Positions 9,384 through 17,919 of a stretch of 64,000 bases of DNA are shown in pieces. Each line of letters starts with the position of its first letter. Within the stretch, counting starts at the first letter, position 1. The stretch comes from Wenyingzhuangia sp. 2_MG-2023 (lineage in GTDB: Bacteria; Bacteroidota; Bacteroidia; Flavobacteriales; Flavobacteriaceae). Where the stretch lies: the NCBI RefSeq assembly GCF_030548295.1, contig NZ_JAUOSB010000013.1, positions 1-64,000 on the forward strand, given 5' to 3'. A program made the translations under genes and the position numbers. The notes beneath the pieces are model-generated. The model made no database searches. It was not told where the DNA came from and worked only from the letters and a program-made list of their open reading frames with translations.

Positions 9384-10103
9384 ATGATCATAAAAAATAT
9401 AAAATCATTTACTAATACTGCTCTATTAGCGGTATTAGTAATGTGTTGTTTTTCATGTAGTACTGATTTGTACGACACTTACGATGAATATTCAGAAGGA
9501 GAAATTGCTAATGTTGGAAAAGCAGAAGGTATCTATGCTGTTCAAGGAAACGGAAGGTTGTCTTTCGTGGTTGCTATCAATGCTGATCCAAAAATAAAAA
9601 AAGGATTCATTACATGGAATGTAGGGGAGGATCAAGAAAGTTTTGAGATAGATCGCACTGTTTTTCAAAACGAAAATATAGAGGTAGAGGTGGTTGCTGA
9701 AGAAGGTTTGTATGAGTTTGAAGTATATTTAGAAGATGCTTCAGGTAATAAATCAATAAGCACCTATTATATTGCAACCATTTTAGGAGAGGAGTATAGA
9801 GCTTCTTTAGCAAATAGAACTGTTGTGTCTGTTGATGCAAATTCTGACACGGAAGCTTTAATCACTTGGGAAGAAAATGTTAACAATGAACTACTTGTAA
9901 AAACAGAAATAACATATACAGATAGTCAAGATTTAACAGAAAAGACAATAGTTGTTGATGCTTCAGAAACAGAGACAATTGTTCCTAATTTTCAAACGGA
10001 AGGTACTTTTAGTTATGTATCAACTTATAAAGCATCTGCTGAATCTTCAGATGTTTTTGTAACAGATGCTACTGAAGGAACATTTTCGGTAAACATTGAT
10101 TAA
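9384..10103 (+). CDS. DUF4998-type PUL lipoprotein
   Basis: 239 residues with a lipoprotein signal (CCFSC, lipidated at about Cys25). The mature part opens with YDTYDEYSEGEIANVGKAEG, which resembles the DUF4998 opening where a 'GE..Y.GK.D' motif is followed by a fibronectin-like beta-sandwich. It is the last gene of the SusC-SusD-DUF4959-DUF4998 operon and is followed directly by a strong bidirectional terminator. DUF4998 partners DUF4959 proteins in many Bacteroidota loci. A surface glycan-binding accessory role is the best guess; no enzyme motif is visible. Confidence 0.72.
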   Translation: MIIKNIKSFTNTALLAVLVMCCFSCSTDLYDTYDEYSEGEIANVGKAEGIYAVQGNGRLSFVVAINADPKIKKGFITWNVGEDQESFEIDRTVFQNENIEVEVVAEEGLYEFEVYLEDASGNKSISTYYIATILGEEYRASLANRTVVSVDANSDTEALITWEENVNNELLVKTEITYTDSQDLTEKTIVVDASETETIVPNFQTEGTFSYVSTYKASAESSDVFVTDATEGTFSVNID

Positions 10104-10126
10104 GTATTGGGCTAATATTTATAAAA

Positions 10127-10167
10127 AGAGGCTACTTTCAAGAATATGAAAGTAGCCTCTTTTTTTT
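10127..10167. terminator. Bidirectional terminator between DUF4998 gene and purM
   Basis: Perfect 14-bp stem (10127-10140 with 10147-10160), 6-nt loop, followed by T7 on the plus strand and preceded by an A run that becomes a T run on the minus strand. It serves the convergent operon ends at 10103 and 10194. Confidence 0.9.
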
Positions 10168-10193
10168 GTATCTAACTTAAGATAATATCTTAA

Positions 10194-11381
10194 TTAATAA
10201 TCAAAAGTACCATAAGGACTTGTGATTGTAAGTGATTTTTTACCTTCGTTTTTAGGAGTTTCTACATGACCAATAATCTGAGCATCAACATCAAATGATT
10301 TAGAAATAGCTATAATTTCTTTGGCAATTTCAGCAGGTACGTAAATTTCCATTCGATGTCCCATATTAAAAACTTGATACATTTCTTTCCAATCTGTACC
10401 AGAGTTTTCTTGAATCAATTTGAACAAAGGCGGTATGTCAAATAAATTGTCTTTTACTATGTGTAAGTTTTCTACAAAGTGTAAAATTTTAGTTTGTGCA
10501 CCACCAGAACAGTGTACCATTCCGTGTATTTGTTTTGGGGTGTATTTTTCTAAAATAGCTTTGATAATAGGAGCATAGGTTCTTGTTGGAGATAGTACTA
10601 ATTTACCTGCATCAATAGGAGAACCTTCAACAGTATCTGTCAATTTTGTGTTTCCAGAATATACCAATTCATCAGGAACAGCAGCATCAAAACTTTCAGG
10701 ATATTTTTTAGCTAAATATTTGTCAAAAACATCGTGTCTAGCAGAGGTCAATCCGTTAGATCCCATTCCTCCATTGTAGCTTTTTTCGTAAGAAGCCTGA
10801 CCAAAAGAAGCCAATCCTACAATAACATCACCAGCTTTTATGTTGGCATTGTCAACTACATCTGAGCGTTTCATTCTTGCAGTTACGGTAGAATCTACAA
10901 TAATGGTACGAACCAAATCTCCAACATCGGCAGTTTCTCCACCTGTGGAATGAATGGTAACACCAAATCCTTTCAATTCAGCTAACAACTCTTCAGTTCC
11001 ATTAATGATTTCAGAAATGACTTCACCAGGAATTAAGTTTTTGTTACGTCCAATGGTAGATGAAAGCATGATATTATCTGTTGCACCTACGCATAACAAA
11101 TCATCAATATTCATAATTAAGGCATCTTGTGAGATCCCTTTCCAAACAGATGCATCTCCTGTTTCTTTCCAATACATATAAGCTAAAGAAGATTTTGTAC
11201 CAGCACCATCTGCATGCATAATCAAACAATAATCATCGTCATTGGTTAAGTAATCAGGGACTATCTTACAGAAAGCCTTAGGAAATAATCCTTTGTCTAC
11301 GTTTTTTATTGCGTTGTGAACATCTTCTTTAGAAGCCGATACACCTCTTTGACTATATCTTTTACTTGTTTCAGAACTCAT
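10194..11381 (-). CDS. purM: Phosphoribosylformylglycinamidine cyclo-ligase (AIR synthase)
   Basis: 395 residues of PurM type. The N-terminal half carries RYSQRGVSASKEDVHNAIKN, the metal/ATP-site HADGAGTKSSLAYMYW, DALIMNIDDLLCVGA, and STGGETADVGDLVRTIIVD. The C-terminal half has GLASFGQASYEKSYNGGMGSNG-like and HGMVHCSGGAQTKILHF segments. PurM converts FGAM to AIR in de novo purine synthesis. It is longer than the roughly 345-residue E. coli enzyme, as usual for the Bacteroidota form. It stands alone on the minus strand, divergent from glnA. An AIR-synthase-related paralogue cannot be fully excluded, but conservation of the catalytic blocks favours PurM. Confidence 0.87.
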   Translation of the reverse strand: MSSETSKRYSQRGVSASKEDVHNAIKNVDKGLFPKAFCKIVPDYLTNDDDYCLIMHADGAGTKSSLAYMYWKETGDASVWKGISQDALIMNIDDLLCVGATDNIMLSSTIGRNKNLIPGEVISEIINGTEELLAELKGFGVTIHSTGGETADVGDLVRTIIVDSTVTARMKRSDVVDNANIKAGDVIVGLASFGQASYEKSYNGGMGSNGLTSARHDVFDKYLAKKYPESFDAAVPDELVYSGNTKLTDTVEGSPIDAGKLVLSPTRTYAPIIKAILEKYTPKQIHGMVHCSGGAQTKILHFVENLHIVKDNLFDIPPLFKLIQENSGTDWKEMYQVFNMGHRMEIYVPAEIAKEIIAISKSFDVDAQIIGHVETPKNEGKKSLTITSPYGTFDY

Positions 11382-11530
11382 ATATAGTGGTTAATTGTTT
11401 TAAATTTAATAAGGTGATGCAAATTTAGGTATTTGATTTGTTGTAACCATATTATTTTTTAAGAACCTATAGATATGATAAAAAACAGTTTAGCGATTGT
11501 GTTAAGTCATTCATGAAATAAAAAAAAACG

Positions 11531-11552
11531 TACTACGTAAAAATACGTAGTA
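11531..11552. promoter_or_regulatory. TACTACGTA/TACGTAGTA inverted repeat upstream of glnA
   Basis: Perfect 9-bp arms (11531-11539 and 11544-11552) separated by AAAA. The element ends at the -33 box of the predicted glnA promoter, a location expected for a nitrogen or other regulator acting on glnA. It could also serve purM, which starts about 150 bp away on the other strand. No T tract follows, so it is not a convincing terminator. Confidence 0.4.
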
Positions 11553-11588
11553 TTTGGATTGGCTGTTTAAATATTTATTTTATATTTG
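11553..11588 (+). promoter_or_regulatory. Predicted glnA promoter (TTTG / TATATTTG)
   Basis: TATATTTG at 11581-11588 is an exact TAnnTTTG -7 element and TTTG at 11553-11556 fits the -33 box. Transcription should start near 11595, about 35 nt before the glnA ATG at 11629. Confidence 0.55.
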
Positions 11589-11628
11589 TTACTGTTAAGT
11601 AAAAAAGAAACTTTTATTAAATATAATT

Positions 11629-12645
11629 ATGGCTAAAATTAAATTAGAGTATATCTGGTTAGACGGATATTTTCCAACCCAAAACCTAAGAAGTAAAACT
11701 AAAGTTGAAGAACATGAAAACTTTCAAGGTACTATTGAAGAATTAGGAAACTGGTCTTTTGATGGTTCATCTACAAAACAAGCTTCTGGTGGAGCTTCTG
11801 ACTGTATTTTAAAGCCTGTAGCTATTTATCCTGATCCAGCTCGTATCAATGGTTATTTAGTAATGACTGAAGTATTAAACGCTGATGGAACTCCTCACGA
11901 GTCTAACGGACGTGCTACTATTGAAGATGACAATGATGATTTCTGGTTTGGATTTGAGCAAGAATACTTTATTATGGATTCTGATACTGATTTACCTTTA
12001 GGTTTCCCAAGAGGAGGTTATCCTGCTCCACAAGGAATGTACTACTGTTCAGTTGGAGGTAGATACACTCACGGTCGTGATTTAGTTGAAGAGCATGCTG
12101 ATTTATGTATTGAAGCTGGATTGAACTTTGAAGGAATTAACCAAGAGGTTGCTTCTGGACAATGGGAATTCCAATTGTTTGCAAAAGGTGCTAAGAAAGC
12201 TGGAGATGAAATCTGGGTAGCTAGATACTTATTAGACAGATTAACTGAAGGAAGAGGAATGTACATTGAGTACCACCCTAAACCATTAGGAGATACTGAC
12301 TGGAATGGTTCTGGAATGCACGCTAACTTCTCTAACTCTATCTTAAGAACTTGTGGTTCTAAAGAAAAATATGCTGAGATTTGTGAAGCTTTCCGTGATG
12401 TAGTAGATGAGCATATTTCTGTATACGGAGAACATAACGAACAACGTTTAACTGGTAAGCATGAAACTGCTGCTATTACTGATTTCTCTTGGGGAGTTTC
12501 TGATAGAGGAGCATCTATCCGTATTCCAATTATCGCTGTAGAAAAAGGATACAAAGGATGGTTAGAAGACCGTCGTCCATCTTCAAACGGAGATCCATAT
12601 AAAATTGCTGCAGTTATTGTAAAAACAGTTTCAACTGTTAAATAA
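11629..12645 (+). CDS. glnA: Glutamine synthetase, GSII-like (beta-grasp) type
   Basis: This 338-residue enzyme is of the short, eukaryote-like glutamine synthetase type found in many Bacteroidota. Landmarks are LGNWSFDGSSTKQA near residues 40-55, FGFEQEYFIMD (metal-binding Glu pair), the NGSGMHANFSN block with the catalytic-site His, and RGASIRIP (glutamate/ATP-site Arg). It condenses ammonia and glutamate with ATP in the cytosol. The gene stands alone with its own promoter and terminator, and its codon choice (for example GCT, GGA, frequent AAC and TAC) looks like that of a highly expressed gene. Confidence 0.95.
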   Translation: MAKIKLEYIWLDGYFPTQNLRSKTKVEEHENFQGTIEELGNWSFDGSSTKQASGGASDCILKPVAIYPDPARINGYLVMTEVLNADGTPHESNGRATIEDDNDDFWFGFEQEYFIMDSDTDLPLGFPRGGYPAPQGMYYCSVGGRYTHGRDLVEEHADLCIEAGLNFEGINQEVASGQWEFQLFAKGAKKAGDEIWVARYLLDRLTEGRGMYIEYHPKPLGDTDWNGSGMHANFSNSILRTCGSKEKYAEICEAFRDVVDEHISVYGEHNEQRLTGKHETAAITDFSWGVSDRGASIRIPIIAVEKGYKGWLEDRRPSSNGDPYKIAAVIVKTVSTVK

Positions 12646-12667
12646 TTAATAGCATACAATTTTTTTT

Positions 12668-12696
12668 AAAAGCCCTGCATTTATGCAGGGCTTTTT
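12668..12696 (+). terminator. Rho-independent terminator of glnA
   Basis: Inverted repeat AAAAGCCCTGCAT/ATGCAGGGCTTTT (12668-12680 with 12683-12695) followed by T residues, about 20 bp after the glnA stop. Confidence 0.9.
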
Positions 12697-12775
12697 GTTT
12701 TCTGAAAATTAGACATAACTAAAAAATAATATTAAGTAAATATAACTAGTGTTTGTATTTTAGTTCTTTGTTCTT

Positions 12776-13351
12776 ATGCGAAAAGTAGTGAGACAAATAG
12801 ATAAAAAAGACTTGATCAAAAGAGTGAAAAATTCCGATCAACAGGCTTTTCAAATCTTATACAATTACTATTTTTCAAAAGTTTATGCTTTTTTAAATTC
12901 ATTAAATTTATCCACATATGCTGATGATGTGGTTCAAGAAACTTTTGTAATTCTATGGAGCAAAAGAGAAGATTTGGATGAAGAAAAATCATTTGAATCA
13001 TATTTGTTTACCATTGCTAAAAATCTAGCATTAAAATCTTTAAGGAAACAAATTGTGTATCAGTTAGAAGAAGATACAGAGGTTTTAGAACATAAAAGTT
13101 CTTTGGTTGAAAACGATGCTTTTCCAGATGACGTGGAAAAAACATATGTGAAAATACTGTCTAAATTACCCGAAAGAGCCAAGGTTGTTTTTGAATTAAA
13201 ACGTATGTATGGTTGGTCTACAGATCAAATTGCTGAACATTTAGATATTGCTCCTAAAACAGTAGAAAATCATATGAACCGTGCTTTAACCATTTTAAAA
13301 AAAGAAATGAATAGCATGTCTTTGTTGGCTATTTTACTTTTTTCAAAATAA
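12776..13351 (+). CDS. ECF-type RNA polymerase sigma factor
   Basis: 191 residues. Region 2 is at about 24-95 (AFQILYNYYFSKVYAFL, then DDVVQETFVILWSKRE). Region 4 is at about 125-180 (LPERAKVVFELKRMYGWSTDQIAEHLDIAPKTVENHM, helix-turn-helix). It belongs to the Bacteroidota ECF group that pairs with FecR anti-sigmas and STN-bearing TonB receptors; both follow directly downstream. It should direct transcription of the receptor operon at 14519-21010 when released by the FecR protein. The start is ATG 12776; the in-frame continuation to KDLIKRVKN supports it. Confidence 0.92.
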   Translation: MRKVVRQIDKKDLIKRVKNSDQQAFQILYNYYFSKVYAFLNSLNLSTYADDVVQETFVILWSKREDLDEEKSFESYLFTIAKNLALKSLRKQIVYQLEEDTEVLEHKSSLVENDAFPDDVEKTYVKILSKLPERAKVVFELKRMYGWSTDQIAEHLDIAPKTVENHMNRALTILKKEMNSMSLLAILLFSK

Positions 13352-13462
13352 CTTTCGTAATGTAAAATTCCCTTTTACTTAACCTTTTGTTAACTATTTC
13401 TGATTGGGTGTTTTTACTCAATTTAAGCTATTACTAATGTAACATAACAGTAGATAGTTTAG

Positions 13463-14446
13463 ATGAAATTGATAGAAGAGTATAAAAACAAAATTGAAAA
13501 TGGAACCGCTTCTAAAAAAGAATTACAGGCTTTTTTAGAGTTGTTAAAAGATTCAAATGATGAGAATCTAAAAAGTTGGTTTCAGCAAAAATGGAATGCA
13601 GCGATGGAATCAGACGTTGTGGAATTGCCTAAGCAACAATTGATTTGGGATAAAATTAGTAAAGAATTGGGGTTTGTTTCAGAAAACAAGAAGTCGAAAT
13701 CCAAAACAAGAAAATTAATTCCATACAAATATATTGCTGTCGCTTCTATCTTATTGGTTTTAGGAATCACATATCTGTTTCAAAACAATGCTCCAACATA
13801 TATAACTTTAACGGTTGCTAAAGGAGAGGTTGCTAAAGTGTTTGTATTGCCAGATAGTACTAAAATTTGGTTGAATAGTGCTTCTACGTTGTCTTATCAA
13901 AAAAACTTTACCAATCATAGAAATTTAAAACTTGAGGGAGAGGCTTATTTTGAAGTTTATAAGAATAAAACAGCTCCTTTTAAGGTGAATTTCTGTGACA
14001 ATTTGTTAAAGGTTACAGGAACTAAATTCAATATATCTTCTTATAACAATAATGATTTTACGAGCGTTCATGTAAAAGAAGGAAGTGTTGAAGTGTACAA
14101 CAAAAGGGTAGATACTACTCTATTAACACAAAATAATTTATTATTGATTGACAAGCTAAAGAATAGGCAAGTCAAAAATGTAGTTGATTTTAAGGAGAAT
14201 GTGTTGTGGAATCAAGAAAAATTGGTTTTTAAAAAGTCAAAATTATCACAAGTTTTAAAAGTTTTAGAACGTAGATACAATGTGGTTTTTAAATACAATT
14301 CTAAGAACATCAACATGAGCAGTTTGCTAACAGTTCAGTACGATACAAATATGACTTTAGAAGAAATATTAAAAGGATTACAAATTTTAACCCCCATAGA
14401 ATATGACAGAATAGACAAAAAAACAATCAAGATTTATCAAAACTAA
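13463..14446 (+). CDS. FecR-family anti-sigma factor
   Basis: 327 residues in three parts. There is a cytoplasmic N-terminal segment (1-88), one transmembrane helix (about 89-107, YKYIAVASILLVLGITYLF), and a periplasmic FecR domain with AKGEVAKVFVLPDSTKIWLNS, LEGEAYFEV and FKVN...VTGTKFNISSY. A C-terminal DUF4974/STN-like domain follows (about 250-327, LSQVLKVLERRYNVVFKYNS). It should hold the ECF sigma inactive until the loaded TonB receptor contacts its periplasmic domain. It lies 111 bp after the sigma gene and 72 bp before the receptor gene. Confidence 0.92.
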   Translation: MKLIEEYKNKIENGTASKKELQAFLELLKDSNDENLKSWFQQKWNAAMESDVVELPKQQLIWDKISKELGFVSENKKSKSKTRKLIPYKYIAVASILLVLGITYLFQNNAPTYITLTVAKGEVAKVFVLPDSTKIWLNSASTLSYQKNFTNHRNLKLEGEAYFEVYKNKTAPFKVNFCDNLLKVTGTKFNISSYNNNDFTSVHVKEGSVEVYNKRVDTTLLTQNNLLLIDKLKNRQVKNVVDFKENVLWNQEKLVFKKSKLSQVLKVLERRYNVVFKYNSKNINMSSLLTVQYDTNMTLEEILKGLQILTPIEYDRIDKKTIKIYQN

Positions 14447-14449
14447 AAA

Positions 14450-14494
14450 AGAGGAGAGTAATCAGCTTGCCGGCATAGATTTAAACACTCCTCT
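14450..14494 (+). promoter_or_regulatory. Inverted repeat between fecR and the STN receptor gene
   Basis: Arms AGAGGAG (14450-14456) and CTCCTCT (14488-14494) enclose 31 nt containing a GCCGGC palindrome, which is unusually GC-rich for this genome. No T run follows. It begins 4 nt after the fecR stop and ends 24 nt before the receptor ATG. It could be a partial attenuator or an RNA-processing site setting the sigma/anti-sigma to receptor ratio. Confidence 0.35.
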
Positions 14495-14518
14495 AAACTT
14501 TAATTCAAACACAAATTT

Positions 14519-15955
14519 ATGAAAAATTTTATTTGCCGTAACCAACTATGCTTACTAATCTCATTTTTATTGAGTTGGACATTTTCGGCACAACAAACAA
14601 ACACAAAAGATTTAGACATCATTAATGTAAAAACAGGAAGTTTAGAATCCATTTTTAAACAAATAGAAACACAAACTTCTTTTTCGTTTGCTTATAACAA
14701 TCAAGAAATAGATGAAAATCAGTTGATTGAGGTAACAGAATCCAAACAAAAACTGACAACATTTTTCAGTTTTTTGAAAACTCACTATCAAATTTCTAGC
14801 AATAAAATTGGGAATGTAATTTATGTTACAAAACTGAAATCAATGAAAAAAGCAATTTCTGATAAAATTACAGGAATTGTTAAAGGAACCGATGGAGAGC
14901 CTTTGTTTGGGGCAACTATTTTAAACAGGCAATCAAATAGAGGAGTTACTGCTGATTTAGATGGAACATTTTCTATGGATGGTATAGAAAAAAATACCAT
15001 GTTGGAAATTTCTTTTATGGGGTACAAATCTGATGAACTAAGAGTGACTCAAGGTAATTTTTATACAATTGTTTTAAAAGAAGAAAGCAATCAATTAAAT
15101 GAAGTGGTTATTACTGCTTTGGGAATTAAAAGAGAAGAAAAAGCACTTGGTTATTCCGTACAAAAAGTTGAAGGAAACACTTTAGAAACGGTAAAAGGTG
15201 TTGATGTTGCTACATCTCTTACAGGAAAAGTTTCAGGACTGTTGGTGCAAAATAGTACGGAATTTTCTGAAGCTCCAGAAATTACACTTAGAGGAGAAAC
15301 CCCACTTTTGGTTATTGATGGAATTCCTTATGGAAATATGAGTTTAAGAGATATTTCATCAGACGATATTGATGAAATAAGTGTTCTTAAAGGTTCTACT
15401 GCTGCTGCCTTATATGGGTATAGAGGAGAAAATGGAGCTATTATGGTTACTACTAAAAAAGGAAGTAATCATAATGGTGTATCTGTGGCTTTTAATACAG
15501 GTGCTATGTTTAGTAATGGTTTTTTAGCCATTCCAGAAATGCAATCAACTTTTGGACGTTTGGTTAACACAAGCACTAATACATACAATGCAAAAGGACA
15601 AGGTTCTTGGGGTGTAGAAATGGCAGGACAAGATGTTATACAATGGGATCCTATTTCAAAAAGCTATAAAGAAATGCCTTATTTACCTATTGGAAAAAAC
15701 AATTTTGAGAACTTTTTAGAACAAGGATATATTACCAATAACAGTTTAAGTATTGCTAACAAAGGAGCACTAGGTAGTTTAAGATCATCGGTTACTTGGG
15801 TACAAAACAAAGGGCAATATCCAAATTCTATGTTCGATAAATTTACGTATAGTTTGGGAGGAGAAATGGAGTTGGATAAATTTAAATTATCAACAAACAT
15901 GTCTTACAACAATCAAAAATCACCAAATATTGGTTTTAGTGGTTATACAGGTTAG
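14519..15955 (+). CDS. N-terminal part of the interrupted STN/SusC receptor (STN, CarboxypepD-like, plug, first barrel strands)
   Basis: 478 residues up to the TAG. The fragment holds the signal peptide, the STN domain, the carboxypeptidase-D-like domain, the TonB-box region (QLNEVVITALGIKR), the complete plug and the first part of the barrel. Without the remaining strands it could not form a normal pore. It ends at a residue inside a conserved SusC barrel segment rather than at a domain edge, which argues for a mutation and not a designed short protein. Confidence 0.7.
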   Translation: MKNFICRNQLCLLISFLLSWTFSAQQTNTKDLDIINVKTGSLESIFKQIETQTSFSFAYNNQEIDENQLIEVTESKQKLTTFFSFLKTHYQISSNKIGNVIYVTKLKSMKKAISDKITGIVKGTDGEPLFGATILNRQSNRGVTADLDGTFSMDGIEKNTMLEISFMGYKSDELRVTQGNFYTIVLKEESNQLNEVVITALGIKREEKALGYSVQKVEGNTLETVKGVDVATSLTGKVSGLLVQNSTEFSEAPEITLRGETPLLVIDGIPYGNMSLRDISSDDIDEISVLKGSTAAALYGYRGENGAIMVTTKKGSNHNGVSVAFNTGAMFSNGFLAIPEMQSTFGRLVNTSTNTYNAKGQGSWGVEMAGQDVIQWDPISKSYKEMPYLPIGKNNFENFLEQGYITNNSLSIANKGALGSLRSSVTWVQNKGQYPNSMFDKFTYSLGGEMELDKFKLSTNMSYNNQKSPNIGFSGYTG

Positions 15956-15961
15956 GATCCT

Positions 15962-17893
15962 ATGTATAATTTATTGGTTTGGTCTTCTCCGGATTATGAC
16001 ATTAGAAATTACAAAGATTATTGGTTGGTAGAAAATGAATCTCAAAATAATAGTTACACATCTACCAACAACAACCCTTATTTTGATAGATATGAAAGAG
16101 TTCACAGCATAGATAGAAATATTTTTAACGCTTCATTATTTTTAGAGTATGAAATTGCTTCTTGGTTAAAAGCTTCATTGAGAACAGGAGTAGATACCTA
16201 TAACAATCAAGAAGAAATTAGAATTTCTCAAGGTTCTTTACAAGGAGCAGGAGCTTCTACAGTTATTAAAGGAGGAAGTCAAATATGGGGAGCTTCCAAA
16301 GATGGTTCTTACAATGTAGGACTGAGCAAAGGAAGTAGTATAACCAGCGATTTTATTTTATCAGCCAATAAAAAAATAAAGGACTTTACTTTTGATGGAT
16401 TTGTAGGTGGTTCTATTTATTACATTAAAGATGAAGGAATTCAAGCAACTACAGAAGGAGGATTGAGTATTCCGGGTTACTATTCTCTAAATGCATCGGT
16501 AAATCCAATTGATGTGATTTCTATTGTAAGTCAAAGACAAGTAAACAGTGTTTATGGTAAAGTAGGAGCTACATGGAAAAACACTTTGTTTGTGGAAGGA
16601 ACGTTAAGAAACGATTGGAGTTCAACGTTACCGTCTTCTAGTCGCTCATATATGTATCCATCCGTATCCACAAGTTTTGTGTTGTCAGAATTATTACCTA
16701 AAACAGATTGGTTGTCTTTCTGGAAAGTGCGTAGTTCTTGGTCAACTTCTAAAACACCTCCAGGAGTTTATAGTATCAATTCTGTTTACAATGTAACTAA
16801 CGGAGCATGGGGAAGTTTAAATTCAGCATCTTACCCATCAACTATTAGAGGAACAGATGTAAAACCAGAAGGTTCTACAACTTATGAAGTAGGTACGGTT
16901 TTAAATTTTTATAAAAATAGATTTTCTATTGATGCTACCTATTATAGTAAAAGAAGTTACGACTTTTTAGAACAGGCAAGTATTAGTTCTGCTTCTGGTT
17001 ATAGTTCTAATTATGTAAACACAGAAGAAGAAATTACTAGAAAAGGAGTAGAGATTACAGCAAATGTTACACCAATAAGAACCAAAAATTGGAGATGGGA
17101 ATTGGCTTTAAATTGGTCTAAATATGCAAGATATTATACCAAACTAGATCCTGTTTACTCTGTAGATCAACCCTGGGTAAAAGAAGGAGAAAGAGTAGAT
17201 CATTTTGTGTTGAATGAATTTGAAAAAGATGGTGAGGGAAATATAATCCATAGCAACGGATTGCCATTGTACTCATCTTACAACTCTTTATATGGATATT
17301 CTGATCCTGACGCTATTTGGGGATTAAACTCATCATTAAAATATAAAAACTTCAGATTAAATGTTTCTGTAGACGGACGAGTAGGAGGAATTATAGCTTC
17401 TACTACGGAGGCTTATATGTGGAGATCCGGAAACCATCCAGACTCTGTAGTCCCAGAAAGATTTTTAGATGCAAGTACAGGAACTAGTAATTATATAAGT
17501 GATGGAGTAAAAGTAGTGTCAGGAAGTGCTACGTACGATAATTACGGAAATATTACTTCAGATGATAGAGTTTATGCAGCTAATGATGTTGCTGTTACCT
17601 ACAAAGAATATGTAAATAGAGTTCATAAAAACTCAGCGTGGGGTGGTAGTCCATCAACTTTAGATGCAAAAGATGCTACTTTCTTTAAAATTAGAGAAGT
17701 TTCTATGACCTATGATTTGCCTACCAAAGCAGCAGCTACTATTGGAGCCAAACAAACCTCTATTTCATTTATAGGACAGAATTTGTTGTTATGGTCTAAG
17801 GATTTTAAGTTTTCTGACCCTGATGGAGGAGTGGAGAATTTTTCAGATCCGTCAGTAAGGTATATGGGAGTAAACATAAAAGCTACCTTTTAA
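15962..17893 (+). CDS. C-terminal barrel part of the interrupted SusC receptor
   Basis: 643 residues in the same frame as the preceding fragment, opening with an ATG only 6 bp after the TAG. It contains only SusC beta-barrel sequence (for example NTLFVEGTLRNDWSSTLP, FSIDATYYSKRSYDFLE, FFKIREVSMTYDLP). It has no signal peptide, so it could not be exported on its own. The coding sequence is well kept to the end, which suggests either a recent mutation or continued expression by read-through. Confidence 0.7.
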   Translation: MYNLLVWSSPDYDIRNYKDYWLVENESQNNSYTSTNNNPYFDRYERVHSIDRNIFNASLFLEYEIASWLKASLRTGVDTYNNQEEIRISQGSLQGAGASTVIKGGSQIWGASKDGSYNVGLSKGSSITSDFILSANKKIKDFTFDGFVGGSIYYIKDEGIQATTEGGLSIPGYYSLNASVNPIDVISIVSQRQVNSVYGKVGATWKNTLFVEGTLRNDWSSTLPSSSRSYMYPSVSTSFVLSELLPKTDWLSFWKVRSSWSTSKTPPGVYSINSVYNVTNGAWGSLNSASYPSTIRGTDVKPEGSTTYEVGTVLNFYKNRFSIDATYYSKRSYDFLEQASISSASGYSSNYVNTEEEITRKGVEITANVTPIRTKNWRWELALNWSKYARYYTKLDPVYSVDQPWVKEGERVDHFVLNEFEKDGEGNIIHSNGLPLYSSYNSLYGYSDPDAIWGLNSSLKYKNFRLNVSVDGRVGGIIASTTEAYMWRSGNHPDSVVPERFLDASTGTSNYISDGVKVVSGSATYDNYGNITSDDRVYAANDVAVTYKEYVNRVHKNSAWGGSPSTLDAKDATFFKIREVSMTYDLPTKAAATIGAKQTSISFIGQNLLLWSKDFKFSDPDGGVENFSDPSVRYMGVNIKATF

Positions 17894-17919
17894 TTTATTA
17901 ATGACTTAAAAAAGAAAAC

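Larger units (their letters stand above)
14519..17893 (+). pseudogene. STN-type SusC TonB-dependent transducer interrupted by an in-frame TAG
   Basis: Read through one TAG codon at 15953-15955, this is a single 1124-codon SusC-type receptor. It has a signal peptide (1-24), an STN signalling domain (about 32-104), a carboxypeptidase-D-like domain (about 116-195), a plug (about 197-315, ITLRGETPLLVIDGIPYG and AAALYGYRGENGAIMV) and a barrel ending SVRYMGVNIKATF. The frame is unchanged across the stop and the next codons read DPMYNLLVW, a usual SusC barrel segment. A single substitution at a Trp or Tyr codon explains the break. The protein would import a ligand with the SusD at 17920 and signal to FecR. 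The allele may be inactive, expressed by read-through, or a sequencing error. Confidence 0.75.

Noticed and set aside
12069-12659. 196-codon open frame antisense to glnA
   Set aside because: It lies wholly opposite a highly conserved, strongly expressed gene; the open frame results from glnA codon choice, and its translation shows no domain or start context.
15953-15961. Idea that the TAG plus GGATCC (a BamHI site) marks an engineered junction
   Set aside because: The receptor frame and its conserved sequence continue unchanged on both sides, so a substitution explains it; the hexamer overlap is chance.
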